Part shown: piece after piece, positions 38,981-48,309 of the stretch | Layout of the letters: each line of letters starts with the position of its first letter | Position numbering within the stretch: the stretch's first letter is position 1 | Source: JBBECE01 sp964574935 | GTDB taxonomy: Bacteria; Pseudomonadota; Alphaproteobacteria; Rhizobiales; Devosiaceae | Assembly: GCA_964574935.1 (NCBI GenBank) | Contig: CAZNOZ010000005.1 | Coordinates: 24,104 to 88,103 of the forward strand | Direction of reading: 5' to 3' | DNA: 64,000 nucleotides | The notes under the pieces: model-generated | Seen by the model: only the letters and a program-made list of their open reading frames with translations | Database searches by the model: none | Told to the model about the DNA's origin: nothing | Program-made: the position numbers and the translations under genes

Positions 38981-40432
38981 TCACCCGGCCGGCTTGAGGT
39001 GGTTGAAGATGACGGTCTTGGCGACGGTGTATTCGCGCAGCGATTCCAGTCCCTTCTCCCGACCGTAACCGGAGTGCCTGAACCCGCCGAAAGGCAATTC
39101 GACACCGCCGCCGGCCCCGTAGCCGTTGACGAAGACCTGGCCGGCCCGGATCGCCTTGGCGACCCGCATCTGGCGGCCGCCATTTTCGGTCCAGACGCCG
39201 GCGACGAGGCCGAAGTCGGTGGCGTTGGCGATGCGGATGGCGTCGTCCTCGTCGGTGAACGAAATGGCCGCGAGAACCGGACCGAAGATCTCCTCGCGGG
39301 CCAGGGCGTGGGTTGGCGGCACCCGGTCGAGCAGCGTCGGCGGCACGTAGTATCCGGTCCGGGGCGCCCGCTCGTCGAGGCGGCCGGTGGCGAGCGTCTC
39401 GATATTGTCGGCCGCGGCCCTGGCGAGATAGGTCTCGACCCGTTGCTTCTGGGCCGCGGAGATGAGCGGCCCGCAGTCGAGGTCGAGGTCGTGGGGGCCG
39501 GTATCGAGCGCCGCAAAGCGCGCCGCGAGAGTTTCGGTGAACGTCTCGTAGATCGTCTCCTGCACCAGCGCCCGGCTGCCGGCGGAGCAGGTCTGGCCGG
39601 CATTCTGGACAATGGCGGCGATCGTGACGTCGGCCGCGCGGTCGAGATCGGCGTCCTCGAAGATGACCTGCGGCGACTTGCCGCCCAGCTCGAGAATGCA
39701 GGGCAGATGGTTCTGCGCCGCGGCGGTCTGGACAAGGGTGCCGACCGCCGGCGAGCCGGTGAAGGCGATCAGATCGATGCCGGGATGCCCCGAAAGCGCC
39801 GCTCCCGCCTCTTCGCCCAGCCCGGTGACGAGGTTGAGTACGCCGGAAGGCAATCCGAGTTCGGCCAGATACTCGGTCATCCGCAGGCAACTCATGCAGG
39901 CCTCCTCGGCCGGTTTGATGACCGCGGCGTTGCCGGCGGCCAGCGTCGAGGCGACGGTGCGGGCGAACATCTGGGCAGGGTAGTTCCAGGGGATGATGTG
40001 CCCGGTCACCCCGCGGGGCTCGCGCAGGATCATCACCTGAAACCCGGTCAGGAACGGAACGGTCTCGCCGTGGATCTTGTCGGCGGCACCGGCATAGAAT
40101 TCGAAATAGCGGGACGCGACTTCGATATCGTTGCGGGCCTGCTTCATCGGCTTGCCGGTGTCTTTGGCCTCGAGCTCGGCGAGCTCGTCGCCATGCTGGA
40201 GAATGCGACGGCTCATCGCCGCCAGCAGGCGGCCGCGTTCGAAGGCCGGGGTGGCGCCCCACCTGCCCTCGAAGGCGGCGCGGGCCGCGCCCACGGCGGC
40301 GTCGATGTCGGCGGCGGTGCCACGGGCGATTTCGGCGAACCGCTGGCCGTCGGAAGGCGCGATCATCGGCAAGGTCTCGCCGCCCGCCGGCTCGACCCAT
40401 TCGCCGCCTATAAAGTTTCTGGCTTCGGTCAT
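38981..40432 (-). CDS. aldehyde dehydrogenase, betaine-aldehyde-dehydrogenase-like
   Basis: 483-residue NAD(P)-dependent aldehyde dehydrogenase. FIGGEWVEPAGG opens the chain and IIPWNYPAQMFAR (near 146-158) is the coenzyme-binding region. The catalytic Glu is in ILELGGKSPQV near 245 and the nucleophile Cys in QNAGQTCSAGSR near 278. PFGGFRHSGYGREKG near 448-462 is the C-terminal family block. It is most like betaine/gamma-aminobutyraldehyde-type dehydrogenases; the substrate cannot be assigned. Downstream of the hydroxyacid dehydrogenase by 21 bases and upstream of the esterase by 8. Confidence 0.92.
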   Translation of the reverse strand: MTEARNFIGGEWVEPAGGETLPMIAPSDGQRFAEIARGTAADIDAAVGAARAAFEGRWGATPAFERGRLLAAMSRRILQHGDELAELEAKDTGKPMKQARNDIEVASRYFEFYAGAADKIHGETVPFLTGFQVMILREPRGVTGHIIPWNYPAQMFARTVASTLAAGNAAVIKPAEEACMSCLRMTEYLAELGLPSGVLNLVTGLGEEAGAALSGHPGIDLIAFTGSPAVGTLVQTAAAQNHLPCILELGGKSPQVIFEDADLDRAADVTIAAIVQNAGQTCSAGSRALVQETIYETFTETLAARFAALDTGPHDLDLDCGPLISAAQKQRVETYLARAAADNIETLATGRLDERAPRTGYYVPPTLLDRVPPTHALAREEIFGPVLAAISFTDEDDAIRIANATDFGLVAGVWTENGGRQMRVAKAIRAGQVFVNGYGAGGGVELPFGGFRHSGYGREKGLESLREYTVAKTVIFNHLKPAG

Positions 40433-40453
40433 CTGCGGTTCCGCTGTCGCGCT

Positions 40454-41347
40454 CTAGTCGTCACGGCCCGAAATCTCGTGATCGGACAGCTCTTCGAGGC
40501 CGCGCACGAACGCCGCATGATCGAGATCGCCCGCCCCGTGCGCGACGGCGGCCGTGAACATTTCCTGGGCCAGCGCCGTCGCCGGCAGCGCCAGCGCCAT
40601 GTCTTGCGCGCTCGCAAGCGCGTTGTTGAGGTCCTTCTGGTGCAGCCGAATGCGGAAGCCCGGCTCGAGGTCACGCTTGATCATCCGCTCGCCGTGAATT
40701 TCGAGGATGCGCGAGGCGGCGATGCCGCCCATGAGCGCCTCGCGGATTTTGACGACGTCGGCGCCGGCGCGCGAGGCGAAAAGGAGGCCCTCGGCAACCG
40801 CCTGGATGGTCAGGGCGACAACGATCTGGTTGGCGCATTTGGCCACCTGCCCGTCGCCGTTGTTGGGCCCGACATGCACGATTGTCTTGCCCATGATCTC
40901 GAAGAGATCACGCACCCGCTCGAGCGCCGCGGCCGGTCCGCCGACCATGATCGAAAGGGTTGCGTTCCTGGCCCCGGCCTCGCCCCCGGAGACCGGCGCA
41001 TCGAGATAATCGCAGCCCCTTTCGTTGATGCGGCGCGCGAAGTCGATTGTCGCCGTCGGGGAGATCGAGCTCATATCGATCACCAGCTTGCCTTCCGAGA
41101 GCCCCTCGGCCACCCCGTGGGCGCCGAACAGGACCTTGTTCACGTCCGGCGTATCGGGGACCATCAGGATCACCGCATCGGCGCCTTCGGCCACCTCGCG
41201 CGGAGAATCGCAAGCGATCCCGCCCGCGGCGAGCAACTCGTCGGGCACCTGCCGTCGGGTATTCAGAAACACCTTCTCACGGGCGGCGACCAGGTGGCCG
41301 GCCATCGGCCGACCCATGATGCCAAGTCCTATGAAACCGACGTTCAT
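40454..41347 (-). CDS. 2-hydroxy-3-oxopropionate reductase-like (GarR/GlxR) beta-hydroxyacid dehydrogenase
   Basis: 297-residue beta-hydroxyacid dehydrogenase. ATG 41347 gives MNVGFIGLGIMGRPMAGHL, the NAD(P)-binding signature. The substrate-binding block DAPVSGGEAGARN lies near 119-131 and the catalytic Lys in GDGQVAKCANQIVV near 165-178. KDLNNALASAQ near 240 is typical of tartronate semialdehyde reductase. It would convert tartronate semialdehyde to glycerate, which would link to the glycerate kinase at 29522-30808. 3-hydroxyisobutyrate dehydrogenase is the alternative within the same family. Confidence 0.82.
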   Translation of the reverse strand: MNVGFIGLGIMGRPMAGHLVAAREKVFLNTRRQVPDELLAAGGIACDSPREVAEGADAVILMVPDTPDVNKVLFGAHGVAEGLSEGKLVIDMSSISPTATIDFARRINERGCDYLDAPVSGGEAGARNATLSIMVGGPAAALERVRDLFEIMGKTIVHVGPNNGDGQVAKCANQIVVALTIQAVAEGLLFASRAGADVVKIREALMGGIAASRILEIHGERMIKRDLEPGFRIRLHQKDLNNALASAQDMALALPATALAQEMFTAAVAHGAGDLDHAAFVRGLEELSDHEISGRDD

Positions 41348-41515
41348 TCGCACCTCCCGGCCGCTGCGCATCGTCCTTGGCCGCCGCCAGCACAGGAGGT
41401 CGCGCCGGCCAAGTCAAGTGCCGGACAGACCCGGCGATCAGGCGAAAAGCACCGGCCGACGCCGGGATCCAGCAAATCGGTCACCCGGCGGCGAGCGCAG
41501 TGATCGGCCCGGCGC

Positions 41516-43576
41516 TCAGGCGGCGTTTTTGCCGACCTTGCTCAGGACCGGCTCGGCGAGCCGCCCGGTGAGCTCGGCGAGATGGTCGAAATGCTGCACG
41601 AAACTGCCAACGCCGGCGGTCGCGGAGCGCAACTCGATGATCAGGTCCTGAATCTCGGCCTGCGGGATCATGGCGCGAACCTGGTCCCATCCGTCCCAGC
41701 CCTGGCGGGGATCGGTGCCCAGAATCTGGCCGCGTCGGCTCGACAGGATGCCGTTGATCTTGGCGGTGGCGTCGGTCGGACAGAAGACCGTGACCTCCAT
41801 GATCGGCTCGAGCAGCACCGGCGAGCATTCCGGCATGCCCTCGCGCATCCCGACGTGAGCGGCCGCCTTGAAGGCCTGGTCGGAGGAATCGACGGAGTGA
41901 TAGGAGCCGTCGACAAGGGTTATCGACACGTCGACGACGGGAAAGCCGAGCGGTCCGGCTTCCGTCAGATATTCGTGGATGCCGTGCTCGACGGAGGAAA
42001 AATACTGCTTGGGCACCGCGCCGCCGGTGATCGTTTCGTTGAATTCGATTCCGGCGCCCCGCTCGAGCGGCTTGATCTCGAGCACCACGTCGCCGAACTG
42101 GCCGTGGCCGCCGGTCTGCTTCTTGTGGCGGCCGCGCTGGGTGACCGATTTGCGGATGGTTTCGCGATAGGGCACCTGCGGCGGCGAGGTCGAGGCGGAA
42201 ATCCCGTACTTGCCGGTGAGCTTTTCCAGCGACACCCGCAAATGCATCTCGCCCTGACCCTCGAGCAGCGTCTCGCCGGTCTCGGGAACATGGCGGACGA
42301 TGAGCGAAGGATCCTCTTCGACGAGCTTGGCCAGCGCCGCCGACATCCTCACCTCGTCCTTGCGTTCCATCGGCGCCACCGCAAGGGCCATCACCGCCTG
42401 CATTTCGGCGAGGGGCACGAGCTGGCTCGCCCCCGCCGAGGCGGCGGCCGGATACAGGGTATCGCCGGTCCTGGCTGCCTCCATCTTGCCCAGCGCCACC
42501 GTGTCTCCCGCGCCCGCGGCATCGAGCTTGGAGGTCTCGGTTCCCTGAAGACGGAACAGCCCAGAGATACGCCCGCTTTCTCCGCCGGGGGCGGCCAATT
42601 CGGCGCCGTCGGCGATCTCGCCCGCCAACACCCGACCGACGGTGAGCTTGCCCCCGTGGGCGGTGTGAAAGGTCTTCATGACCTGGAAGCACGGTGTGGA
42701 CGTATCCTCCAGGCCGAAGCGCGTGCGGGTCTCGGCGATGGTTGGAGCCTCGTGGCGCAGCGCCTTGAGCAGGCGGAGAATGCCGTTGCCGAGTTCGGCG
42801 GCGCCGATAAAGGTGGGGCAGATCAGCCCTTCACGGAAGTCCCGGGTGAGGTCGGCCAGCACCCGGTCGGTCTCGGGTGATTTTTCTTCCAGCAGCTCCT
42901 CGAGCAGCTCGTCATCGAAATCCGCAAGTTGTTCGAGCATAGCGAACCGGGCCTCGCCTTCGCGGGACTGTTCGCCGTCTGGTATCGCGACGACTTCGCT
43001 GTCAGAGCCGTCGCGGTAGATGTGCGCGCGCTCGAGCGCCAGATCGATGTAGCCTTTGATCTCGCCACCCTCGCGAATGGGGATCTGCCGGAGCACGAGC
43101 GGCAGGGAAGACGCCTGCTGCAAATTCTGGAGCGCGTCCCGGACAGAGCCCTCGATCTTGTCCATCTTGTTGAGGAACAGCATGTGCGGGACTTTGCGGG
43201 CCTCGAGTTGGCGCAGGATGACCTGCAATGCCGCCACCTTCTTGGGGTCGGGTTCGGCGACCACGATCGCGACATCGACACCGGCGAGGACGGGCTGGGC
43301 CTCGAACTGGAACTCCACCGAGCCGGGGCAGTCGATGAGGGTGTAGCGATCGCCCATGAACTCGAGGTCGGCGACGTTGGTCTCCACGCTCATACCGTGA
43401 GCCCGGGCTTCCGGTGAAGAATCGCCCAGAGTGTTGCCTTCGCCTACGCGCCCCTGGCGAGTGAGCGCCCCGGCGCGCGCCATAAGCGCCTCGAGCAGCG
43501 TTGTCTTGCCGCCGGCGAACGGCCCGACCAGCGCCACGCACCGGGGGCCCGACAGTCTTTCGCCGTTTTCGCCCAT
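41516..43576 (-). CDS. elongation factor G-like GTPase (EF-G paralogue)
   Basis: 686-residue translational-GTPase-like protein with EF-G domain order (G, II, III, IV, V). The P-loop is VGPFAGGKTTLLE near 15-27, not the canonical AHIDAGKTT. The G3 motif is DCPGSVEF where EF-G has DTPGHVDF, so the GTPase-activating histidine is replaced by serine. G4 NKMD is present (LFLNKMDKIEG). Domain IV has GSYHSVDSSDQAFKAAA near 560-576, the EF-G tip region. Alphaproteobacteria often carry such a non-canonical paralogue beside the true fusA. Its role is not established, and it probably does not do normal translocation. Confidence 0.88.
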   Translation of the reverse strand: MGENGERLSGPRCVALVGPFAGGKTTLLEALMARAGALTRQGRVGEGNTLGDSSPEARAHGMSVETNVADLEFMGDRYTLIDCPGSVEFQFEAQPVLAGVDVAIVVAEPDPKKVAALQVILRQLEARKVPHMLFLNKMDKIEGSVRDALQNLQQASSLPLVLRQIPIREGGEIKGYIDLALERAHIYRDGSDSEVVAIPDGEQSREGEARFAMLEQLADFDDELLEELLEEKSPETDRVLADLTRDFREGLICPTFIGAAELGNGILRLLKALRHEAPTIAETRTRFGLEDTSTPCFQVMKTFHTAHGGKLTVGRVLAGEIADGAELAAPGGESGRISGLFRLQGTETSKLDAAGAGDTVALGKMEAARTGDTLYPAAASAGASQLVPLAEMQAVMALAVAPMERKDEVRMSAALAKLVEEDPSLIVRHVPETGETLLEGQGEMHLRVSLEKLTGKYGISASTSPPQVPYRETIRKSVTQRGRHKKQTGGHGQFGDVVLEIKPLERGAGIEFNETITGGAVPKQYFSSVEHGIHEYLTEAGPLGFPVVDVSITLVDGSYHSVDSSDQAFKAAAHVGMREGMPECSPVLLEPIMEVTVFCPTDATAKINGILSSRRGQILGTDPRQGWDGWDQVRAMIPQAEIQDLIIELRSATAGVGSFVQHFDHLAELTGRLAEPVLSKVGKNAA

Positions 43577-43873
43577 CGTCCTGCCTCCTGTCGATTTATT
43601 CGATGTCCGGCCGCGGTCCTGCTCGCGGCAGCGCCGGATGCTCCGCCGGTGCAGCTAAGCACGCATCTTGGGTTCGTTTCCAGAGGGCAGCGGCACCGAC
43701 AGACGAACTTGCCCCGGGCGACCGGGCGCCCGAGACGGCCAGGCGGATTCACGACGAATTGATCCCAACCGCCCGCAGCCGGTATAGGATCATGCGTCAC
43801 TGAAGGGGCGGCTGACGGCGTTTGGTCTTGATCGGGTGGATGAGGTCCATCCGCGCAACGTTTGGAGGCTGCA

Positions 43874-44308
43874 ATGCTGCACACAAACCTGTCGCTTGCT
43901 TTTGTGGGCGCCCTCGCCATGGCGCTGGCGATCGTGACGACCGCACAAGCCGAATCCATTCCCATCACCGCCGAGCTGAGCGGCGCCAACTCGGTGCCCC
44001 CGAACGATGTCAACGGCAGCGGGCTCGTCGAGGCGAGCTACGACACCGAAACGCGGATCCTGAGCTGGACGGTGTCCTATCAAGGGCTGTCCGGGGCCCT
44101 GATCGCCGCGCATATTCACGGACCGGCCAAGGCGGGCGCCAACGCCGGGATCGTCATCGGACTCGACCCGATCTCGCTCAGTCCGATTGTCGGCTCGGCG
44201 ACGCTGACCGAGGCGCAGAGTGCAAATCTGCTGGCAGGGCTCTACTACGTCAACCTGCACACCGAGCTGCATCCGGGCGGCGAACTGCGCGCCCAGCTGA
44301 CACCTTAA
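43874..44308 (+). CDS. CHRD domain-containing exported protein
   Basis: 144-residue exported protein. ATG 43874 follows TTGGAGGCTGCA, a good ribosome site. A signal peptide (LSLAFVGALAMALAIVTTAQA) precedes one CHRD domain with its typical sequence order: AELSGANSVPPNDVNGSG, TRILSWTVSYQGLSG, AAHIHGPAKAGANAG and YYVNLHTELHPGGELRAQL. CHRD domains occur in chordin and in many bacterial exported proteins of unknown role. It stands alone between the EF-G-like gene and a convergent EAL gene. Confidence 0.88.
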   Translation: MLHTNLSLAFVGALAMALAIVTTAQAESIPITAELSGANSVPPNDVNGSGLVEASYDTETRILSWTVSYQGLSGALIAAHIHGPAKAGANAGIVIGLDPISLSPIVGSATLTEAQSANLLAGLYYVNLHTELHPGGELRAQLTP

Positions 44309-44323
44309 CCAAGGGTCGGATCG

Positions 44324-45952
44324 TCAGGCGGCGCTGGCGCGTCCGTTGGCGCTGCGCTTGGCAATGCCCGGGGCGCGTTCGAGCAGCTCCAAAAACACGT
44401 TCACCGGCACGGGTGGGGAAAACAGGTACCCCTGGCCGACCGAGACCCCGCACTTGCGCAGGGTCTCCAGCTGCTCCCGGTCCTCGATGCCCTCGGCGAC
44501 GATGCTCATCTTCAGTCGGCTGGCCAGCCGCACCAGCATCTCGACTATCGATTTGGCGGTGGCATCGCGGTTGATGGTGTCGACGAAGAACTTGTCGATC
44601 TTCAGGATATCGGCGCCCAGCCGCTGCAGCTGCGACAGCCCGCTGTTGCCGATCCCGACGTCGTCGATCGCAACCCGGAACCCGTAGCCCTGCAATTCGG
44701 CGACAACCGAGGCGGCCTTGTCGAAATCCTCGATGCCTTCGCGCTCGGTCAGCTCGACCACGATCTGCCGATACGAGACCCTGGCTCCGGTGACCACCTC
44801 CCGCAACTCGTCGACGAAGCCGTCGGAGAGGAAGTGGCGCGGCGAAATATTCAGCGAGAACCGGAAGAACTTGTCGCGGCTGAGCTGTGGCCGCAGTTCC
44901 TCAAGCGCCGAGGTCAGCATCTGCCAGGTCATCTGCTGGATGCGCCCCGTGTCCTCGGCGAGCTTGATGAAGCGCGCGGGGGCGACGACGGTTCCATCCG
45001 GTTGCACCCAGCGGGCGAGCATCTCGCATCCGTTGATGGCGCCCGAGCCGAGCTCGAACAGCGGTTGCAGGAAGGGCCGGAACTGCTGCCCTTCGATGGC
45101 GCGGTCGAGGGACGCAACCGGATCGTCCGGGCGTCTGACGGTGCGGGCGAGCAGCACGCCGAAAACCAGACCGAGCGCCGACGTCAGAACCATGATCGGC
45201 ACATACGCCTCGCGGTTCCAAGCACGGTAGGCGGCCGTCTCGACGCGGACGACGCTCCGCAAGGGATAGCGGTCCGAGTTGGACGTGGCATCCACGGTGG
45301 ACGGCAGCGCGATGGAGTTTTCGGAGGCCAGCAGTTGGGCGATCGAGCTGCCGTCGGCCAGTTCGATCGAGACCGAGCTGTGACCGCGCAGCTGAGCCGG
45401 CATGACATCGAGCAGCGAGGTGTTGACCGCCAGTATGGCGATCAGGGAATTGGAGGGATCGACGTCCTCGAGAACTCCCAGGGCGGTTCCGAAGAACTGT
45501 TCGACCCTGAACAGCCGCACTGCGCCATCGCTGGCCGGCAGCATGTCCTGCCTCAGCGGCCAGCGTCGGTCGAATTCGAGGGTCTCGGAATAGGCCGAAC
45601 AGCGAACCGCTCCGCTGTGGTCGGCGGCCCGGATGTCCTTGACCGGACCGCGTTGATAAACGCTGAGGCGAAGCTGCTGCAAGGTGGCCGCGGTGCAGTC
45701 CATCGGCCCCTGTCGCCCGACATCCTGCAGGGTCGCCGCCGCGTAGTCGACGGTGGCTTCGGACCGGCGCAGTGCCAGATGCACGAGATCGTCGAGCTGC
45801 CGCGTTCGCTGATCCTCGATCAGCGAGATCGCGGTGAGGTGCCCGCCGCCGGCGAAAACGCCGACCGACGCGACAACCAACAAGATCATGGTCACACTCG
45901 ACCAGCGCCAGCCCATTTCGCCCGCATTCGATTGAATCCGACGCCCCACCAT
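44324..45952 (-). CDS. c-di-GMP phosphodiesterase with periplasmic CSS-type sensor and EAL domain
   Basis: 542 residues. An N-terminal membrane helix (about 18-38) and a second near 252-270 enclose a periplasmic segment with CTAATLQQL and RCSAYSE, the cysteine pair expected of the CSS-motif sensor domain, which controls such enzymes through periplasmic thiol redox state. The cytoplasmic EAL domain (about 285-530) has EMLARW for the EAL motif, FSLNISPRHF, ELTEREGIEDF, IDDVGIGNSGLSQL, LKIDKFFVD and IVAEGIEDREQL. The metal and general-base residues (E, N, E, D-D, K, E) are all present, so it should be catalytically active. It is convergent with the CHRD gene. Confidence 0.9.
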   Translation of the reverse strand: MVGRRIQSNAGEMGWRWSSVTMILLVVASVGVFAGGGHLTAISLIEDQRTRQLDDLVHLALRRSEATVDYAAATLQDVGRQGPMDCTAATLQQLRLSVYQRGPVKDIRAADHSGAVRCSAYSETLEFDRRWPLRQDMLPASDGAVRLFRVEQFFGTALGVLEDVDPSNSLIAILAVNTSLLDVMPAQLRGHSSVSIELADGSSIAQLLASENSIALPSTVDATSNSDRYPLRSVVRVETAAYRAWNREAYVPIMVLTSALGLVFGVLLARTVRRPDDPVASLDRAIEGQQFRPFLQPLFELGSGAINGCEMLARWVQPDGTVVAPARFIKLAEDTGRIQQMTWQMLTSALEELRPQLSRDKFFRFSLNISPRHFLSDGFVDELREVVTGARVSYRQIVVELTEREGIEDFDKAASVVAELQGYGFRVAIDDVGIGNSGLSQLQRLGADILKIDKFFVDTINRDATAKSIVEMLVRLASRLKMSIVAEGIEDREQLETLRKCGVSVGQGYLFSPPVPVNVFLELLERAPGIAKRSANGRASAA

Positions 45953-46386
45953 CGGGACGCGGCCTCAAGATTCGGTTTACGGGGGCTGCGAGCAGCGTGG
46001 CGCGCGGCCCGCCGCCAGACGCACCGCCGGACCCTCGCATGCCCGGATACCGGGCTTGTCGAGGTTTGACCGGCCGTCAGGGTGCGTCGTCCGAGGCCAA
46101 CCCGGTTAACCGATCGGAAAGCAATCCGGCAGGCAGTCGCTTTGCCGCGCTTCACGCGCGCATTCGCCGGGCCCCCGCGCGGCGCCCGCGGCCATTTCCA
46201 ATGCGCCCGCCGACATTTTGGCGTTCGGCTCTCCCCTTCATGGCCTGTTCGTGCGCTGATAGGTTGGCACGGCAGGGCGGGCGGGCCGCCGTTGGCGCAC
46301 CGTTTCGGTCTGGGGTCGAGGGCCCTTGGGCTGTATGCAGTCAGGCGGCGATGCGGCAATCGGACCGCCTCGCGCAGGGGGGATTC
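45953..46386. other. 434-base intergenic region without a recognised gene
   Basis: Lies between the divergent starts of the EAL gene and the TRAP permease, so promoters for both should be here. Short open frames on both strands have no recognisable protein features. A TTGGCACG at 46264-46271 recalls a sigma-54 minus-24 box, but the minus-12 partner is wrong. No tRNA, small RNA or repeat seen. Confidence 0.5.
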
Positions 46387-48276
46387 GTGGCCGACGCAGA
46401 AGTTCTGACGGATTCAGGGCCGCCAACGCCCCTGACACGCGGGCTCGACGTGGCGGCGAAGGTACTGGCCGCCGTCTTGTCGGCGTTCGCGATCTACGTG
46501 GCCGCCATCGGCGTTTTCGACAACGTCGTGGTGTCCGGTCTCACCGTGCTGCTGGCCGTCACCTACTGCCTGGCGGCCTGGCGCGGCAAGCACGCAAGCA
46601 GCCCGGTTCTGATCGCGCATGTGGTGGTGCTGGTCGCCTTCACGGCCCTGGTCTGGATGTGGTCGGGCATCATGTTCCGCCAGCAACAACTGATCATCTC
46701 GATCAACGATTTCCAGAACCTGCAGGGCTGGATCGCCGTGGTGGTGATCACTTACGTCACCTGGCGTTATTTCGGCATCCCGATGGTGGGCGTGGTGCTC
46801 GTGGCGGCGGCGTTCGTGTTGCTGCCTCACGAGCTGGGCGGGGCGGGAGAAAACTGGGCGCGGGTGGCGAGAAACCTCTGGTACACGACCGACGGGGTGT
46901 TCGGACGGCCGGTCGAGGTCGTGGGCCGGACGGTCCTGATTTTCGTCATCCTCGGCGCGATCCTGCAGACTGCCGGCGCCGGGGGCGTATTGCTCCGCTT
47001 CGCGTTCGCCGCCACCGGACGGCTCGCCGGCGGCCCGGCGCACGCCGCGATCGTCGGCTCGGCGATGTTCGGGACGCTCTCCGGCGCCTCGGTGGCCAAC
47101 GTCGTCTCCACCGGCGTTTTCACGATCCCGGTCATCAAGCGGGTGGGTTTCAGTCCGCGCTTTGCCGGCGGTATCGAGGCCGCGGCATCGACAGGCGGCC
47201 AGATCATGCCGCCGGTCATGGGCGCCGTCGCGTTCCTGATGGCGGATCTGACCGGAATATCCTACCTGATGATCATCGTCGCGGCGACGATCCCGGCGAT
47301 CATGTACTACGCCTCGCTGTTCGTCATCGTGTCGCTCGAGGCCAAGCGCAAAGGGATCAAGGCCATACCCGCCGCCGAGCGCGTGAGGCTGACGCGTTCC
47401 GACGTCATCCGGTCAATCACGTTCTTCGCGCCGCTGACGGTGATCGTCGGCGTGCTTCTTACCGGGCGGACAGCGCAAAATGCCGGCGTTTTCGCCGCCG
47501 GAGCGGCCTTCGTCACGTCGCTGGTTCTGTTTCCCGAATTCCGCCACCCCAAAAAATGGCTGGAGGCGCTTATCGACGCGGGGCGGGCCTCCGCCACGCT
47601 GATGGTGGTGGTGGCGGCCATCGGTTTCGTCATCGGCGTCGTCAACATGACCGGGGTGGGCCTGTGGTTCGCCGAACAGGTTCTGGTGTTCTCGGGCAAC
47701 TCGCTCGGCCTGTCTCTGGTCATGGTGATGTGCGCCAGCCTGGTGCTGGGCATGGGAGTGCCGACGGGCGCCGCCTATCTGATCATCGCGATCGTGCTCG
47801 GCCCCGCCATCGCCAAGCTCGGCGTGCCGATCGTGGCGGCGCATCTGTTTGTGCTCTATTTCGGCGTGATGAGCTCCGTGACCCCGCCGGTGGCGCTTTC
47901 GGCCTTTGCCGCCGCGCCCATCGCCGGGGCCGGACCCATGGAAACCGGTTGGGCCGCCGTGCGCCTGGCGGCGGCGGGTTTCATCATCCCGTTCGTATTC
48001 GTCTTTCACACCGACATCCTCTTGATCGTGGAAGGCGCGAGCCTGCAGGGGGCGGCCTGGGCCGTGGCGGCCTTCGCCTTCACGACCTGGGGACTGGCGA
48101 CGGGAATCATCGGCTGGCAGGGACGCAACCTGCCGATTTGGCAGCGGTTTGTCCGTGTCGCCGCCGGTGTCGCCTGTCTGGCCAGCGACTGGCGGGTGGC
48201 GCTGGTTGCCGGGGCAATTGTGGTGGCATTGACCGTGCGGTCACGGTTACAGTCCCGACCTGTTGCCCCGGAGTGA
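46387..48276 (+). CDS. TRAP transporter fused permease (4TM/12TM type)
   Basis: 629-residue fused small-and-large permease of a TRAP transporter. GTG 46387, with AGGGGG five bases upstream, was chosen; ATG 46351 is an alternative. The N-terminal quarter has about four membrane helices (DctQ-like) and the rest about twelve (DctM-like). Signature segments are GGPAHAAIVGSAMFGTLSGASVANVVSTG (near 215-245, in pieces), GGQIMPPVMGAVAFLMADLTGI and LGMGVPTGAAYLIIAIVLGPAI. The solute-binding TAXI subunit follows after 33 bases. Substrates of TAXI-TRAP systems are mostly unassigned. Confidence 0.9.
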   Translation: MADAEVLTDSGPPTPLTRGLDVAAKVLAAVLSAFAIYVAAIGVFDNVVVSGLTVLLAVTYCLAAWRGKHASSPVLIAHVVVLVAFTALVWMWSGIMFRQQQLIISINDFQNLQGWIAVVVITYVTWRYFGIPMVGVVLVAAAFVLLPHELGGAGENWARVARNLWYTTDGVFGRPVEVVGRTVLIFVILGAILQTAGAGGVLLRFAFAATGRLAGGPAHAAIVGSAMFGTLSGASVANVVSTGVFTIPVIKRVGFSPRFAGGIEAAASTGGQIMPPVMGAVAFLMADLTGISYLMIIVAATIPAIMYYASLFVIVSLEAKRKGIKAIPAAERVRLTRSDVIRSITFFAPLTVIVGVLLTGRTAQNAGVFAAGAAFVTSLVLFPEFRHPKKWLEALIDAGRASATLMVVVAAIGFVIGVVNMTGVGLWFAEQVLVFSGNSLGLSLVMVMCASLVLGMGVPTGAAYLIIAIVLGPAIAKLGVPIVAAHLFVLYFGVMSSVTPPVALSAFAAAPIAGAGPMETGWAAVRLAAAGFIIPFVFVFHTDILLIVEGASLQGAAWAVAAFAFTTWGLATGIIGWQGRNLPIWQRFVRVAAGVACLASDWRVALVAGAIVVALTVRSRLQSRPVAPE

Positions 48277-48309
48277 CAAACAAAACACTTGCAAGGGAGG
48301 AAAGCTCAA

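Noticed and set aside
37402..39735. A 777-codon minus-strand frame covering the kinase and part of the aldehyde dehydrogenase
   Set aside because: Only its C-terminal 306 codons are the ribokinase-like protein; the rest is out of frame with the esterase and dehydrogenase genes.
46264..46280. Sigma-54 promoter before the TRAP permease (TTGGCACG)
   Set aside because: The minus-24 half looks good but the GC of the minus-12 half is off by a base and the TTGC is absent.
45892..46359. 155-codon minus-strand frame upstream of the EAL gene
   Set aside because: Pro/Arg-rich, no domain features, covers the promoter region of two divergent genes.
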